A stretch of 64,000 bases of DNA. Source: Umbelopsis ramanniana AG (Eukaryota; Mucoromycota; Umbelopsidomycetes; Umbelopsidales; Umbelopsidaceae). A program made the translations under genes and the position numbers. Shown here piece by piece: positions 23,757 to 35,394 of this stretch. The notes below the pieces were generated by a model, which searched no databases, was not told where the DNA came from, and saw only the letters and a list, made by a program, of their open reading frames with translations. Position 1 is the stretch's first letter, and each line of letters begins with the position of its first letter. The stretch is from contig NW_026252089.1 in assembly GCF_025399195.1 (NCBI RefSeq), forward strand, positions 496,001-560,000. Reading direction: 5' to 3'.

Positions 23757-23944
23757 AGCGGTAACAGTGCAAAGAAGGTAGTGCAAAGAGTAACAGCGTG
23801 GAAAAAGATCACAGTTGAGCAGACATCGCGGTCCGAAACTTTTGGACCCACTCCAATGAAAGACAGTCACACTTTCAGCCAGCGGATTCTGAGCACTCAA
23901 GAAGAGCTCGTCGACGCATCCTATTGAACCTTCTTTTTAAAACG
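23757..23944. promoter_or_regulatory. Bidirectional promoter, SAMHD1-like / RPS3
   Basis: 188 bp between divergent start codons, shared by a ribosomal protein gene and a dNTPase gene. A minus-strand in-frame ATG at 23900 could extend the dNTPase by 48 residues, but this would overlap the RPS3 promoter and the added segment (Cys- and Leu-rich) has no family similarity. Confidence 0.55.
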
Positions 23945-25180
23945 ATGGCTGCCGTCTCTCAGATTAGCAAGAAGAGAAAGGTATGGCCTTCTGATTCAAT
24001 TTGATTATGGATGATGGATGATATCTGGATGATACAGATACATCTCGACATGCCTCAATTGTGCCATTAACAATGATACTAATTTCTGACATTTGCCCAT
24101 ATTTTTCCAATTCTCAATTTCATCCTAATGTCTACACTCTCGCCCTGGACAATCTTCCTCTACACCAAAACAACATTGTATTCCGATCCATCTTACGACC
24201 CAATTCACTCAACTACACTATAGTTCGTAAGTGAACGGCTTCTCGTTGAATGACAAAAAGACACATCTCGACCCTTTTCATTGACCGGAATTATTATATG
24301 TTGTAGGTTGCTGATGGTGTTTTCTACGCCGAATTGAACGAGTTCTTCACCCGTGAGCTCTCCGAGGATGGTTACTCTGGTGTCGAAGTTCGCGTCACTC
24401 CCGCTCGCACTGAGTGAGTACTTTATTACAACATGGCTACCGTCCCTCTGGCATCTTTCTAAACCCTGAATTTTTTGTTATCGTTGTATAGGGTCATCAT
24501 CCGTGCCACCCACACCCAAAACGTCCTTGGTGAGAAGGGTCGCCGCATCCGCGAGTTGACCTCCCTCGTCCAGAAGCGTTTCAAGTTCCCCGAGAACACC
24601 GTTGAGCTTTACGCTGAGCGTGTTCAAAACCGTGGTCTTTGCGCTATTGCTCAGTGCGAGTCTGTTAAGTTCAAGCTTCTCAACGGTTTGGCTGTCCGTC
24701 GGTTAGTACAATTTCATAGGGTGTGTGCATGTGAAGCTCCCTGAAGCATAGATCTAATACGGCGAACTTTTTTTTTTAACTTTCAGCGCTTGCTATGGTG
24801 TCCTTCGTTTCATCATGGAATCTGGTGCTAAGGGTTGCGAAGTTGTTGTCTCTGGTAAGCTCCGTGCTGCTCGTGCCAAGTCCATGAAGTTCACCGATGG
24901 TTTCATGATCCACTCTGGTCAGCCCACTCGTGATTTCATCGACACTGCTGTTCGTCACGTCCTTCTCCGTCAAGGTGTCCTTGGTATCAAGGTCAAGATC
25001 ATGTTGGAGTACGACCCCACTGGCAGAGCCGGTCCCAGAAACAACCTTCCCGATATTGTCACCATTTTGGAACCCAAGGAGGAAACTCCCGTCACTGAGC
25101 CCGTCTCCCAGGACTTCAGCAAGCCCGCTGCTCCCGCTGCTGCCCCCGCTGCTGAAGCTGCTCCCCAGACCGTTGCATAA
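23945..25180 (+). CDS. RPS3: 40S ribosomal protein uS3 (RPS3)
   Basis: Small-subunit protein at the mRNA entry channel. Exons are 23945..23980, 24224..24226 (3 nt), 24307..24413, 24492..24701 and 24787..25180, giving 249 aa. The protein follows the family closely: [20 protein letters not shown], then [10 protein letters not shown], the KH-2 domain with [68 protein letters not shown] and an Ala/Pro-rich tail. The conserved aromatic/aliphatic residue between KKRK and VADG can only come from TTC at 24224-24226, which is flanked by CTATAG and GTAAGT. Codon use is strongly biased to C-ending codons, as in highly expressed genes. AATAAA follows at 25234. Confidence 0.96.
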
Positions 25181-25233
25181 ATTCCACTTTTCCACTGGCA
25201 GTCATCTGTGATCGCACATGCGGTTTTTTTCTT

Positions 25234-25239
25234 AATAAA
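25234..25239 (+). terminator. Poly(A) signal AATAAA of RPS3
   Basis: AATAAA 54 nt after the RPS3 stop, in a T-rich 3' region before the convergent beta-trefoil gene. Confidence 0.5.
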
Positions 25240-25395
25240 ACAGATCTAACTTTAAAACGAATGTCATTGAATAAGTGTTGGGGGTTTCATTGGATTTCAT
25301 ATAACGATGCAATTGCATCATTTTCTTTATTACATTTTTTCACAATCAATCAATATTTTGGTTCATTTCAATTCATTGCCGAGTTTGACCTCATT

Positions 25396-26060
25396 TTAAT
25401 AGTTGGCAGGAACTAGTTCCCAACGCTGGTTGCTGGCAACACCACCAGCACGTCTTTCATAGAGAATGACGGAGGCACCAGCTCTGTCCTCGGCACCCTT
25501 GATATCGAGCACAAGGTTAGGATCAGCAGTGGAGTGAATGTAGCCTTCATGGTCAATTTCCCATCTCTGGTTGCTTTCGGTTTCATATTCAGGCTTTTGG
25601 TTGTATTGGATGATATGAGCTGTTGCAGGGCAAGCGTGTCAGTCATAGCATCAGTTGAACAATACATAGTAGCATAAAATGGCTCAGCTTACCATCAGGA
25701 CGAATGTTACCACCCTTGATATCTAGGACTTTACCGCTGTTGACGTTGACAAAAGCCCCATTGCGGTATTCCCAAAGCCTGTTTGCAAATGACCAAACAA
25801 ATGTATTAGAAATAAGCAGACCGTGAAATTCATTAACAGTGCAGTTATTAGCTTACTGGTTCTGGGCTTCGGTTCCCTTTTGGTCCCAGACAATGATGGG
25901 AGCGTTGTCGTTGACGGAACCACCTTCGACATCAATGACACGGCCATTATACTGTATGAAAAACGGTCAGAACAGTCCCGTATATGCCAAAGCATCCAAG
26001 TACAGTCAGACATATTACCTGGCTGCGAATATAGAAAGGTCCTCTGGGAATGTGTGCCAT
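25396..26060 (-). CDS. Ricin-type beta-trefoil lectin-like protein
   Basis: Small protein consisting of one beta-trefoil (CBM13/RICIN fold); no catalytic chain or ribosome-inactivating domain is present. Exons on the complement are 26019..26060, 25857..25951, 25693..25778 and 25396..25619, giving 148 aa. Three internal repeats are visible, each with a VxDIxGG or LDIKG strand and a (Q)xW turn: YNGRVIDVEGG with NQLWEY, GKVLDIKGGNIRP with NQRWEI, and LVLDIKGAEDRAG with NQRWELV. The three QxW positions and Asp residues suggest sugar-binding capacity. There is no signal peptide, so it is probably cytosolic, like many fungal lectins. A strong TATA box stands 60 bp upstream. The ligand and function are unknown. 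Confidence 0.85.
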
Positions 26061-26118
26061 AGTGTAAGATAGTAGATGCTTGATCTGATTGATATTCTGT
26101 AGCGAGAGTGGGGGTTCG

Positions 26119-26126
26119 TTTTTATA
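26119..26126 (-). promoter_or_regulatory. TATA box of the beta-trefoil gene
   Basis: TATAAAAA on the minus strand, with its proximal end 58 bp upstream of the ATG at 26060. Sequence and spacing fit a core promoter with a short 5' UTR. Confidence 0.6.
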
Positions 26127-27380
26127 CTTTCGAGTTTCCGCGGCGTAACTAGGGGCGCCTGCCTTGGTCGCTTTGCTATGGCAGATCGAGCGTCATCCTC
26201 GGCTTCCGCCACCCAAAATGGTCTTAACATCAATAAGCCCATTCCATGCATACTGATTTTTTTTTGAAACTCAATGTGGGGGGAGGGAGGGTTTGCTCCT
26301 GGTCGTGGTGGCAATGTATGGTGTGGAAGCTTACGTCTTCTATGCCAGATACCAAGCAAACAATCCTCTAGTTACGCAATTATTTACACTGTGTGAAAAT
26401 ACCTATGAACCCTCAAGCAAACTATGAGCCGCGTCTTGTGATGGCTTAACATATGAGCTAATATTGAGAAAAGAGTATGCCTCTTGCCAATGACTAGCTT
26501 CAAGAAGGAATTCTTGGCCATCGTATGACGAAACATGGTTTGTTCTCAGCATGAGAAGCTGGACTAACGTTTGGAAGTTTCGGAAGCCATGTATCCGTAG
26601 TGACCCCCTTGAACCCCCTCCTTTTCAGCTTTATGATTTGCAGCTGGAAGTCCAAACTAAAATGCATCACGGCATCGCGTATTCCCATTACGACAATGAT
26701 CTGTGCCTCATCTAGTACACACATGGTGTGATCTATACCAGCGCTTGCTTTGATATAAAAAAAGAGAGAAAAAATTATTTTACATGTTTCGAGACAAGTG
26801 AAGCAGGACCTATGTTACAACATTTTGTATTCTGCGATTTCGAGGTTATATGGCGAATATTCAAGGGCTTAGCACAACGCGACACCTTGACTAGATGAGA
26901 CCTCGATCCATTGCAGGGGTGAAGGAACGGCACTTTACGTGTTTACAAATATCTAGAGGTGTGCGCTTGAATTTATCGTTGCTCCTATTAAGTCATCTTA
27001 ACGATGTAATTCTATCACTGTTAGTTGAAATCGACGCGCAAATATTAGCTAAGCATTTGATACTTGATTGTGATATAAATAATAGAAGCGTAGCCCCTAT
27101 GCTCAGAATTGCTTTTAAAATAGTAAAAAGTGTCCCGCTAGGAGGTGCTGTACTGTAGAAACGTATCATCCCATTGAGGCTGCTTGACCGGCGTCCATAT
27201 ATTAAGGGGGTTTAGTTTTGTGCCAGACCAAAAGTTTGATGCTTTCGATGAAATCCAATTAGAAGATGTGTATAAGTGAAAGTACTCTAATGAAATGAAT
27301 GCTCTTTTTCATCACTACGTTGAATACTCTTCTTTGTGAGCTTTAGAATAGAAGGTTGTAATTGGTTGTCGAATAAATGC

Positions 27381-27388
27381 TATAAAAT
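27381..27388 (+). promoter_or_regulatory. TATA-like element upstream of VPH1
   Basis: TATAAAAT, 114 bp before the VPH1 ATG; a second TATAAT-like match lies at 27421. Either could set the transcription start. Confidence 0.35.
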
Positions 27389-27494
27389 AAATTTTAGTCA
27401 TAAAATTGATGACGGCCGGCTATAATCCCAGCCCAGTGATTTACTCTTCAGTACAACAGGAATTAAGCGACTCTTCAGCGAGAACTAGTTCAAC

Positions 27495-30400
27495 ATGTCA
27501 GAGTCAACACTCTTCCGTTCGGAAGAGATGTCACTCGTTCAGCTGTACATTCCAAGTGAAATTGCGCAGCCAACAGTGACCGAACTTGGCGAGCTTGGCC
27601 TTGTACAATTCCGAGATGTAAGGGATTGCTTCTCTAACGCTGTTGCCACACCACCGTCTTCCAACATTGCTAACAATATACTTGATTCCACAGTTGAATC
27701 CTGATGTCAACGCATTCCAACGCTCTTTTGTATCTGAAATTAGAAGACTGGATGAGATGGAACGTCAATGCCGCAAGTATTCTATATCACAATGTCACCT
27801 AATAGCTTAAGCAATGCCAACTGACACGGATATATTTTTCTAGGTTTCTTTGAGAAACAACTGGAAAAATCAGAGATAAATACACGTGCATTGACGACCG
27901 CAACCTATTACGCTCGTGCTCGGTCTGCCCAAGAAATCGACGACTTGGAGGAGCGATTGCGTGAACATGAAGTCCGCATTCTGCAGATGAACAACTCTCA
28001 CGAGAAACTGCAACGAAAGTACTTGCAGCTTACAGAGCTGCGTCATGTTCTTAGAGAAACTGCTGTATTTTTTGAACAGGTTTGGATCAACGCTGTAACG
28101 GATATATTTTATAAACACCAGCTCTTGTCTGACACGTTATTGCTTTAGGCTGAATCGCGCCAAGATTCGATTAGAAACCTGTTCGATAACCAGGAAACTG
28201 ATACTGCTCCTCTTCTTGAACGCGACGTTGAACAAGCTAACTTTGATGGAACCGGTTTGAACCTTGGCTATGTCACTGGTGTCATTTCAAAGGACCGCCT
28301 ACCAACGTTCGAGCGGGTGCTTTGGCGATCACTCCGTGGAAACTTGTACATGAATTCAGCCGAAATAGATGAGCCTATTACAGATCCTGTTACTGACGAA
28401 GTCTTGGAAAAGAATGTATTTATCATCTTTGCTCACGGACGGGAAATTATCAGCAAAATCAAGAAGATTTCTGAAAGTCTTGGAGGCACCATTTACTCTG
28501 TTGACGAATCACCAGACAAGCGACGGGATGAACTTTTGGAAGTCACATCTCGCATAGAAGATCTTCACAACGTTTTATCCAACACCAATCAAACTAGACG
28601 CGCCGAGCTTCTCAAGATTGCAGAGAACCTCACCGCATGGTTCACCATTGTTAAGAAGGAGAAGGCTATATACCATGCTATGAACTTGTTCAACTATGAT
28701 GCCACGCGCAAGTGCCTGATTGCAGAGGGATGGTGCGCTACACGCGATATCCCTGTTATTCAGAACGCTTTGCGAACTGCTACAGTAAGTCTATCTGCAC
28801 ATTGTGTTCGCTAGTATCTCTGCTGAAAGAACCGTAAATTCACCTTCAATATCATTAGGAATCGACTGGATCCAATGTCTCATCGATTCTAACGGAGCTA
28901 CGAACTCGCAAGAAGCCTCCAACCTTCCATCGCACTAACAAGTTCACTGAAGGTTTTCAAAGTATCATCGATGCCTATGGTATTGCTCGATACCGTGAGG
29001 TCAATCCTGGTCTTTTCACTCTCATTACGTTCCCTTTCTTGTTCGCTGTCATGTTTGGCGATACTGGTCACGGTTTCTTGATGTTGATCTTTGCTTTGTA
29101 CCTGGTTCTGAACGAAAAGAAGTTGGCAAGACAAGAGCAAGATGAGGTATGTTATACAGCATTGATTGTAATTACAACGAAGTATTAACTTTTTTTTTTT
29201 CTTTTCATCACTATCGCCAGATTTTCAGCATGTTCTTCTATGGTCGATATATCATTCTCCTCATGGCTATCTTCTCTCTCTACACTGGTGCATTGTACAA
29301 TGATGTCTTTTCACAATCATTGACCCTCTTCAAGACTGGCTTTGCTTGGCCATCCAACTTTACTACCGGACAAACAGTTGAAGCTATTTCTTTGAATCAA
29401 ACCTATCCTTTCGGTCTCGACCCTGTAAGTTCTATTTGATAATTACCTTTTGTTGTTATTACCTCTCGCTCATACGTTATTTTCAGACATGGCATGGTGC
29501 CGACAATGCATTGCTGTTCACCAATTCATACAAGATGAAACAAGCTATTATTATTGGTGTCGTACATGTAAGTGGAATAGTTCCCATCAGAATTGGTATA
29601 TTGAATGTCTCTAACTAACGAGTACAATTTCTACAGATGACCTTTGCTATCTGCTTGAACATCTTCAACCATATCTATTACGGTAACAAGATGTTTGTCT
29701 GGCTTGAATTCCTTCCTCAAATCCTCTTCATGGAGTCTATCTTCGGCTACCTCATTTGCCTGATTCTTTACAAGTGGAGTGTCAACTGGTGGGAATTGGA
29801 TGCTAGTGGCAACCACATTCGAAACTCTCCACCTAGTTTGTTGAATACGCTCATTTACATGTTCTTGCAACCGGGTTATGTCGATCCCAAGGACCAATTG
29901 TTCCCTGGTCAAGTAAGTGCCTGCAAGTTTTCTTTCAAGCGAAGTAATGTCCTCGTAGTTCGTATACTAATGACACAAAATCTTTTCTCAGGGCCCACTT
30001 CAAATGTTCTTGATTCTTATTGCCGTTGTCTGTGTCCCATGGATGCTGTTGGGCAAGCCTTACTATTTGAAGGCGCGACATAGCAAGCATCAGTACGAAA
30101 CTGTTGCTGGCGACGAAGATGTTGCTTTCGATCATGAAGAAGAGCAGGATGGCCACACCGCCGCTAACGAGCATCATGCCATTGATGATGAAGAAGAGGA
30201 AGAGGTACAGATAATCCACTTTGAGATGTAGAACATGATGTATTGCACGTCAAGATTTACTTATATCTGGTTTTCATGCATTTAGTTCGAGTTCAGCGAA
30301 GAGATGATCCATCAATCCATTCACACCATCGAGTTCTGCCTCAATTGTATATCCAACACGGCTTCGTACCTTCGTCTTTGGGCTCTTTCCCTTGCCCACG

Positions 30401-30883
30401 CTCGTAAGTTCACATACTAGGACACTGGCTGCGACATGACTCTGCAAGCAAAATGGTTGACTTCATTTTCATTTCCTAGAATTGTCCACTGTCCTTTGGG
30501 AAATGACTCTTAAAATTTGGTTTTATTACACCGGCGCTTTGGCCGTTGTTGGACTTGTCTTTGGGTTTTCGCTTTGGTTCGTGTTGACCTGCGCGTAAGT
30601 ATCCATTTTCATGCCACGGAAGGAGCTTTAAGGTGGTCAGCCGTTGATCTCATTGTTGTGTTTCCAGAATTCTTTTAGGTATGGAAGGTCTTAGTGCTTT
30701 CTTGCACGCCCTTCGTTTGCATTGGTAAGTGACACATTATAATAGAACGCAATCAAAAGGTTTCGATTGGGGCTAATATGTCTTGTTTCATATCATAGGG
30801 TCGAATTCGCTGGCAAACATTATCTCGGAGATGGATACAAGTTTGAGCCTTTCTCATTTGCCCAAGCATTGTCTACCCAATAA
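27495..30883 (+). CDS. VPH1: V-type proton ATPase subunit a (Vo sector)
   Basis: Membrane subunit that forms the proton path of the vacuolar/Golgi H+-ATPase. Thirteen exons: 27495..27617, 27694..27772, 27844..28079, 28149..28784, 28859..29146, 29221..29424, 29487..29567, 29637..29912, 29992..30204, 30286..30403, 30480..30594, 30668..30724, 30799..30883, giving 836 aa, normal for the family. The N-terminal half is the cytosolic coiled arm ([38 protein letters not shown]). The C-terminal half has eight or so membrane helices, including [34 protein letters not shown] and the helix [18 protein letters not shown], whose arginine matches the essential proton-path Arg. The intron after exon 2 uses a GC donor. 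An AATAAA signal follows at 30942. Confidence 0.96.
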
Positions 30884-30941
30884 CTAAACATTGTAGACAT
30901 CTGTTTTTCATTTCATTTCTTATTTCTGCAAAAACCATCAC

Positions 30942-30947
30942 AATAAA
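30942..30947 (+). terminator. Poly(A) signal AATAAA of VPH1
   Basis: AATAAA 59 nt after the VPH1 stop codon. Confidence 0.5.
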
Positions 30948-31133
30948 ACGTTTGACTATGTGATTATGTCAAAACATGCGAGTATTTACAAATTGCACAG
31001 GTCTGATTCATCATCCATCCCACACAGGAAAATGTGACGTAGTTGGAGGAATAATTTCACCGTCCGCTTGGCGATATTCCTTGGCTGTGACAGCTCGGCA
31101 TGGCGTCTTTACTCTTGTTCCATCTCTTTCATC

Positions 31134-31429
31134 ATGGTTGTCGATAACATGCTGACTATCTCTGGAGGATTCTTCTCCTTGGTCCTTCTCATCCTTGATT
31201 TCATTGCCATCTTTGAGATTCTCAACTCCACTCGCACTACTGTCAACAAGGTTCTGTGGAGTTTGTTCGTCTTCTTCTTCCCTGTTCTCGGCTTGCTTTG
31301 CTACTTGTAAGTATTGGCCCATGATGGAGCTGCCCCTAAACGTTTTTGCACTGTTTTCTGATTCAATTCCCTTCTAGCATTTTCGGTGACCGTGAGCGCC
31401 ATAACCAGAGCTACCAAGCATTGCCATGA
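31134..31429 (+). CDS. Small two-helix membrane protein, PLDc_N-like
   Basis: 74-aa hydrophobic protein. Exons are 31134..31306 and 31378..31429; the splice joins CYF to IFGDRERH in frame. Two membrane helices are visible, GFFSLVLLILDFIAIFEIL and VLWSLFVFFFPVLGLLCYFIF, joined by a short polar loop with NSTRTTVNK. This LDxxAI...L....LWxxxxxxxPVxGxxxYxxFG pattern is that of the PLDc_N domain found in front of bacterial cardiolipin synthases and as stand-alone small proteins in fungi. The ATG at 31134 is the first in frame; 31149 is a possible alternative. It lies 250 bp after VPH1 on the same strand. No function is known. Confidence 0.7.
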
Positions 31430-31719
31430 AACAGGCTACAATGTTATTTTTTTAACTCGAGTTCGATGGCCGCCCGCTTGCACGATGTACCACTCCGGTT
31501 ATTTCCTTATTGATTGCTTTTTGCCTGAAATAAACTTTGGCCTTCGCGCAGTAAACTAAACTTTGAGGAGACAAAATGGTTTATTTTAAATGATATGAGA
31601 TGTAAAGAGATGGGTAATTCTCCTTCGGAACACCAGGGATGGGGGGGATTAATTATCTTGATCTATCCTTCAAGAATGGTCGAGGGTATGTCATGCGACT
31701 AGCTGGATATAAGGTTATT

Positions 31720-34700
31720 CTACAGTCCGCGGTGCAATTCGGATTGCAGTTGATGAATAAGTCTATGAGAAAAACAGTGAGTTTCACGTAATGCTGCAAG
31801 GGTAGTTCTATTACACGTATCTTACTTCGTGTCCGATAGAGATAAAATATAGGTAGGTACTTACTTAAGCATCTGATCGTTCTCATCACGGATGCCTTGG
31901 CTTTGCCTGGTAAGAGTAGCAATCTTCTCAGCGTCTCGCTTGCGTTCTTCCAGGAGAGCGGCCAGTCGTGCCTAAAAGAGATGCAATGGAACAAAAAAAG
32001 AAAGGATACAACAAATAATGTAAACGATGCAAGAATAAGACAAGGATGGAAGTGTGCAAGTGGGTATAGATGATGTCGAAATCAGATGCGGGATAGAAAT
32101 AAACATATCATAGGTATGGTATGGTATAGAGTGATTGGGTATAAGAAAAGTGAGGGAAAGTTATATCATCAGAGTCAGGTACTGTTCGATATGATCACCA
32201 TTGTCAAAGTCAAATGAACAAAAGGAAAAGGTTGCAAAGGTAGAAGGGGTACAGATAACACCAATTTTGTTTCTTTTAACATTTCTCATTCGCCACGCCC
32301 CCACCAGTAAAAAAGAATCAAGATATACATACCTCGTAGCCTTCAATGTGTCGTTGTTGTTCCGAATCATTTGAAGAGTGATGAGGTGTAGACTGAGCAC
32401 GTTCTCGTACCTCACTGAGTTCCTTATCCTTGAGGGCAAGAATTTGCTCAAATTGAGTTTGCAAAATCTTGAAGGACTCACTGTGCTGCTCTTCGAGCTG
32501 CTTGGTCTTTTGCTGGTTCTCAACCTGTATGAGACATAAGGCACTTAATCATACACGCACATTAAACCTTTCCATGGGTGATATCAATTTACCTCAACTT
32601 CCTTACGAACAGATTCCTGAAGTGCTTCCAATTCACGCTTGTGCTTTTCAGCGAGTGTCTGTTCCTGGTTAGCAGATTGCTCGGCAATCTCCTGAAGCTT
32701 AGCATTCAAAACTTGTTGCTCTTTACTTCTTTCCTCTGTCAAAGTAGCATACGATGCATTCAATTCGGCAAACTCCTTTTGGTATTGCTCATTGCTGGCA
32801 TAAAGGGGTGCCATGTCTTCAAGACGGTTGGTGGCGGTCTCCAAGGCATTCTGCAAAGATTCTGTTTGAACAGTCAAAGATTCAAGCTCTTCGCGGAGTC
32901 GGTCAACGTCATTGTCCTTGCTTGCAGAGGCGGCTCTAGCTTCTTCCAAACTCTGGTTATGTTCAGTGTGGACGGTTGCTAGCGCCTCTTCGTGATGGCG
33001 GACCAAATCTTCCATCTCCTTCTTCACACCTTCAAATTCTGCTTGAGCCTTACGACGTTGTTCGGCCCAGGTCTCGGCCGCATCATTGTTATTGGTGTTG
33101 AGTTGCTGAATTTCATCTCGAAGTTGTTGTTCAAGCTTATGGCGCTTAGCCTCCTCTGACTGCAACTGTTGTTGCAACTCCTTAATTTGAACAGCAGCAT
33201 TGGATGCATTGGCAGACTTGAATTCCTCCATGCTCTCCTCTTGCTCCTTGTTCTTCGCTTCGAGCTCCTCAACCAAAGTTTTCATGGATGCCAATTGACT
33301 GGTAAGATCGCCATTTTGAGTTTCAGTAATCTGACTTTCACTCTTGAGAGCTTCGAGCTGGTTACTCAAGTTTTCAATTTCAGACTGCAATTTCTGGGCT
33401 GTTTCATCATGGCTTGCCATAACGTCCTTCAGCTGTTGCTCAGCAGAAATCTTTTGCTCATTGAGCTCGAGGAGAGTCTGTTGCTGAAGAGACTTTTGGT
33501 CTTCGGCTTCCTTCTGGGCGGCAGTCAATTGTTCCTGTAGCTCCTGAACTGCAGCATTGCTCTTCTCTTGAATTTCCAAAATTTCAACCTCACGGGCTTT
33601 TTGGATGGCATCAAGGTCAGCTTCAGCTTTCTTCAGTGTTACATCCAAGTCAGAGACAATGGAAGCGTGGTCAGATTGCAGCTTTTCGGCATGTTCATTG
33701 TGCTTGGATTCAAAATCAGTGGTAAGTTGCTGCTTGAGTTGTTCCAACGCATCTTGGTGGTTTTGCTTGAGGGCATCAATAGCACTGGCATGTTCGGCAG
33801 AGAGAGTTTCTTCAACCCCTTTGCTTGCTACTTGGACGGTTTCCAGATCAGCAGTCAGCTTAGCAATCTGCTCTTGTAGTTTTGCAGTCGCTTCTTCCAG
33901 TGCAGCCGAGTGTTCAGTACCCAAAATTTCAATTCGGCTAGCATGCTCTTCTTGAATACTCTTTTCACGACCTTCCAGGTCAGACAAATTTTGCTTGAGA
34001 ATTTGCAATTCCTGTTCGTGAGCAGCTTTCAAAGCTTCCACAACTGCATCATGTTCTGACTGCAATGTCTTATGGCAAAAAAAAAAAATTGGGTAAGTAC
34101 AGAACCACCAATGTTTAAACAGCCTAGCTAGTATATCATAAATCCATGCTTACCTCGATTGCTGAAGTTTCGTTAGCCTTTTTCTCATCCTCATTAGTCA
34201 AGGCATCAGATCGAATCTTCTCAATCTCACTGGCATGAAGGCTGTTGATCTCTTCCAGTTGAGCGGTATGCTGTTCACTCAGCTGCTTTGTCAGTTCAGC
34301 AACTCTGTTTTGTTGAGCTGTGTGCATTTCTTGAATTTCTCCTCGCAAAGTATCCACTTCAGCACGAAGATCGGAGGCTTCTTTTTGACTGTCTTGAAGC
34401 AATTGATTCAAGTCATCGATCTGGCTTTGCTTTTCTTGCTCAATGCTGGCAATACTGGCTTCAATTTTGGCTTCGAGCTTGGAGCGCGTTTCCAGCAATT
34501 CTGCAACTTCAGATCTGTGCTCCTCAACTTGATGAGCAGCAGTCTCCTTCAATTCCTGAATTTCCTTGTTAAGCTCTTCAATACGTTGCTTAGTTTCTTC
34601 GAGAGCTTGAGTTGTCTCAATTTGAGCGGTTTCATCAGCCTCATCAATGGGTGCGTCTGCTACTTCAGATGACTCGCCTTCAGGCACTGGGGTAAGAGGT

Positions 34701-35394
34701 GCTTCATCAAGGACGATAGATTCCTCAGCCTTGTCTTCGGTAGCACTTTCAGCGATCGTTAGCTTTTCAACGGCTTCCTTCAAATCCGCAATTTCTTTCT
34801 CTTTCTCCTCCAAAAGTGTTTGCTTCTCATACAGATTTGTCTCCATTTCCTTCGTCTGCATTACCATTAGTACAACGAAATATTTATGCCATGTCACCTA
34901 CAGTTTCACTGTCGTACCTTAAGTTTCAGATTTCTGAGTTCTTCAGAAGCGGAGCTTTTGGAGAGACCATTTGCAGGCAAGGAGGCTCTCTTTGAAGCAA
35001 CAGTCGATCCGTTGATCGAAGTTCTCTTGCTATCAATTGGAGAAATGGTTCCTGTTCCAGCAGCTCGGCGAGGAGTGCTACTGGAGGTGGCAGGTGCACC
35101 TCGTGTTGTGGTGGTTCCTGAGCCTACAGTGGTTCTACGTGACAGACCAGCTCCTGTCGAACGTCCAACAGTGCTTGCACGCGCAGCACTTGTAGGTGTG
35201 CGGGGTGATGCCGGGGTCACTGGCAGCTTTGCACCACCGGCCGTAGTGCGCTTAGCTGGGAGGGTCTTCGCTTGCGATGACACATTGGTAAGAGATGTTG
35301 GTCTGGTCTTTGTAGGAGCGGCAACGGGTTGCTGAGGCTTGATACCCAGTTCCTCCAGAAGGGATTTTCGTTCACGAGGTTTTGCTGTCGACAT
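31720..35394 (-). CDS. Long coiled-coil protein with basic N-terminal region
   Basis: Not recognised as a named family. Exons on the complement are 34918..35394, 34154..34855, 32593..34068, 32333..32524, 31865..31971 and 31720..31762, giving 998 aa. Residues 1-160 are rich in Ser, Thr, Arg, Pro and Lys with almost no acidic residues, similar in composition to microtubule-binding regions of CLIP-type proteins, though no CAP-Gly domain is present. Residues ~165-980 are nearly continuous heptad-rich coiled coil (for example LEEKEKEIADLKEAVEKL and EELNKEIQELKE), broken by an acidic Pro-containing stretch near 185-225. The last residues are KLIHQLQSELHRGL. It could be a tether, golgin or cytoskeletal scaffold. 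An in-frame ATG at 35487 would add 31 residues. Confidence 0.8.

Larger units (their letters stand above)
26061..27494. other. Divergent intergenic region, no gene recognised
   Basis: About 1.4 kb between the beta-trefoil and VPH1 starts. TATA elements are found near each gene (26119-26126 on minus, 27381-27388 on plus). The middle part (26350-27350) holds only short frames. No RNA gene is recognised. Confidence 0.5.

Noticed and set aside
23757-23900. N-terminal extension of the SAMHD1-like protein from ATG 23900
   Set aside because: The extra residues lack similarity to the family and would overlap the RPS3 promoter; the ATG at 23756 lies close to the conserved core.
23981-24223. Possible C/D-box snoRNA in the first RPS3 intron (ATGATGG near 24010, CTGA near 24086)
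   Set aside because: The C box deviates from RTGATGA, no D'/C' pair with proper spacing is present and the flanks do not form a convincing terminal stem.
33169-34672. Several plus-strand frames (94-145 codons) across the coiled-coil gene
   Set aside because: They are antisense shadows of the Glu/Leu/Lys-rich repeats on the minus strand.
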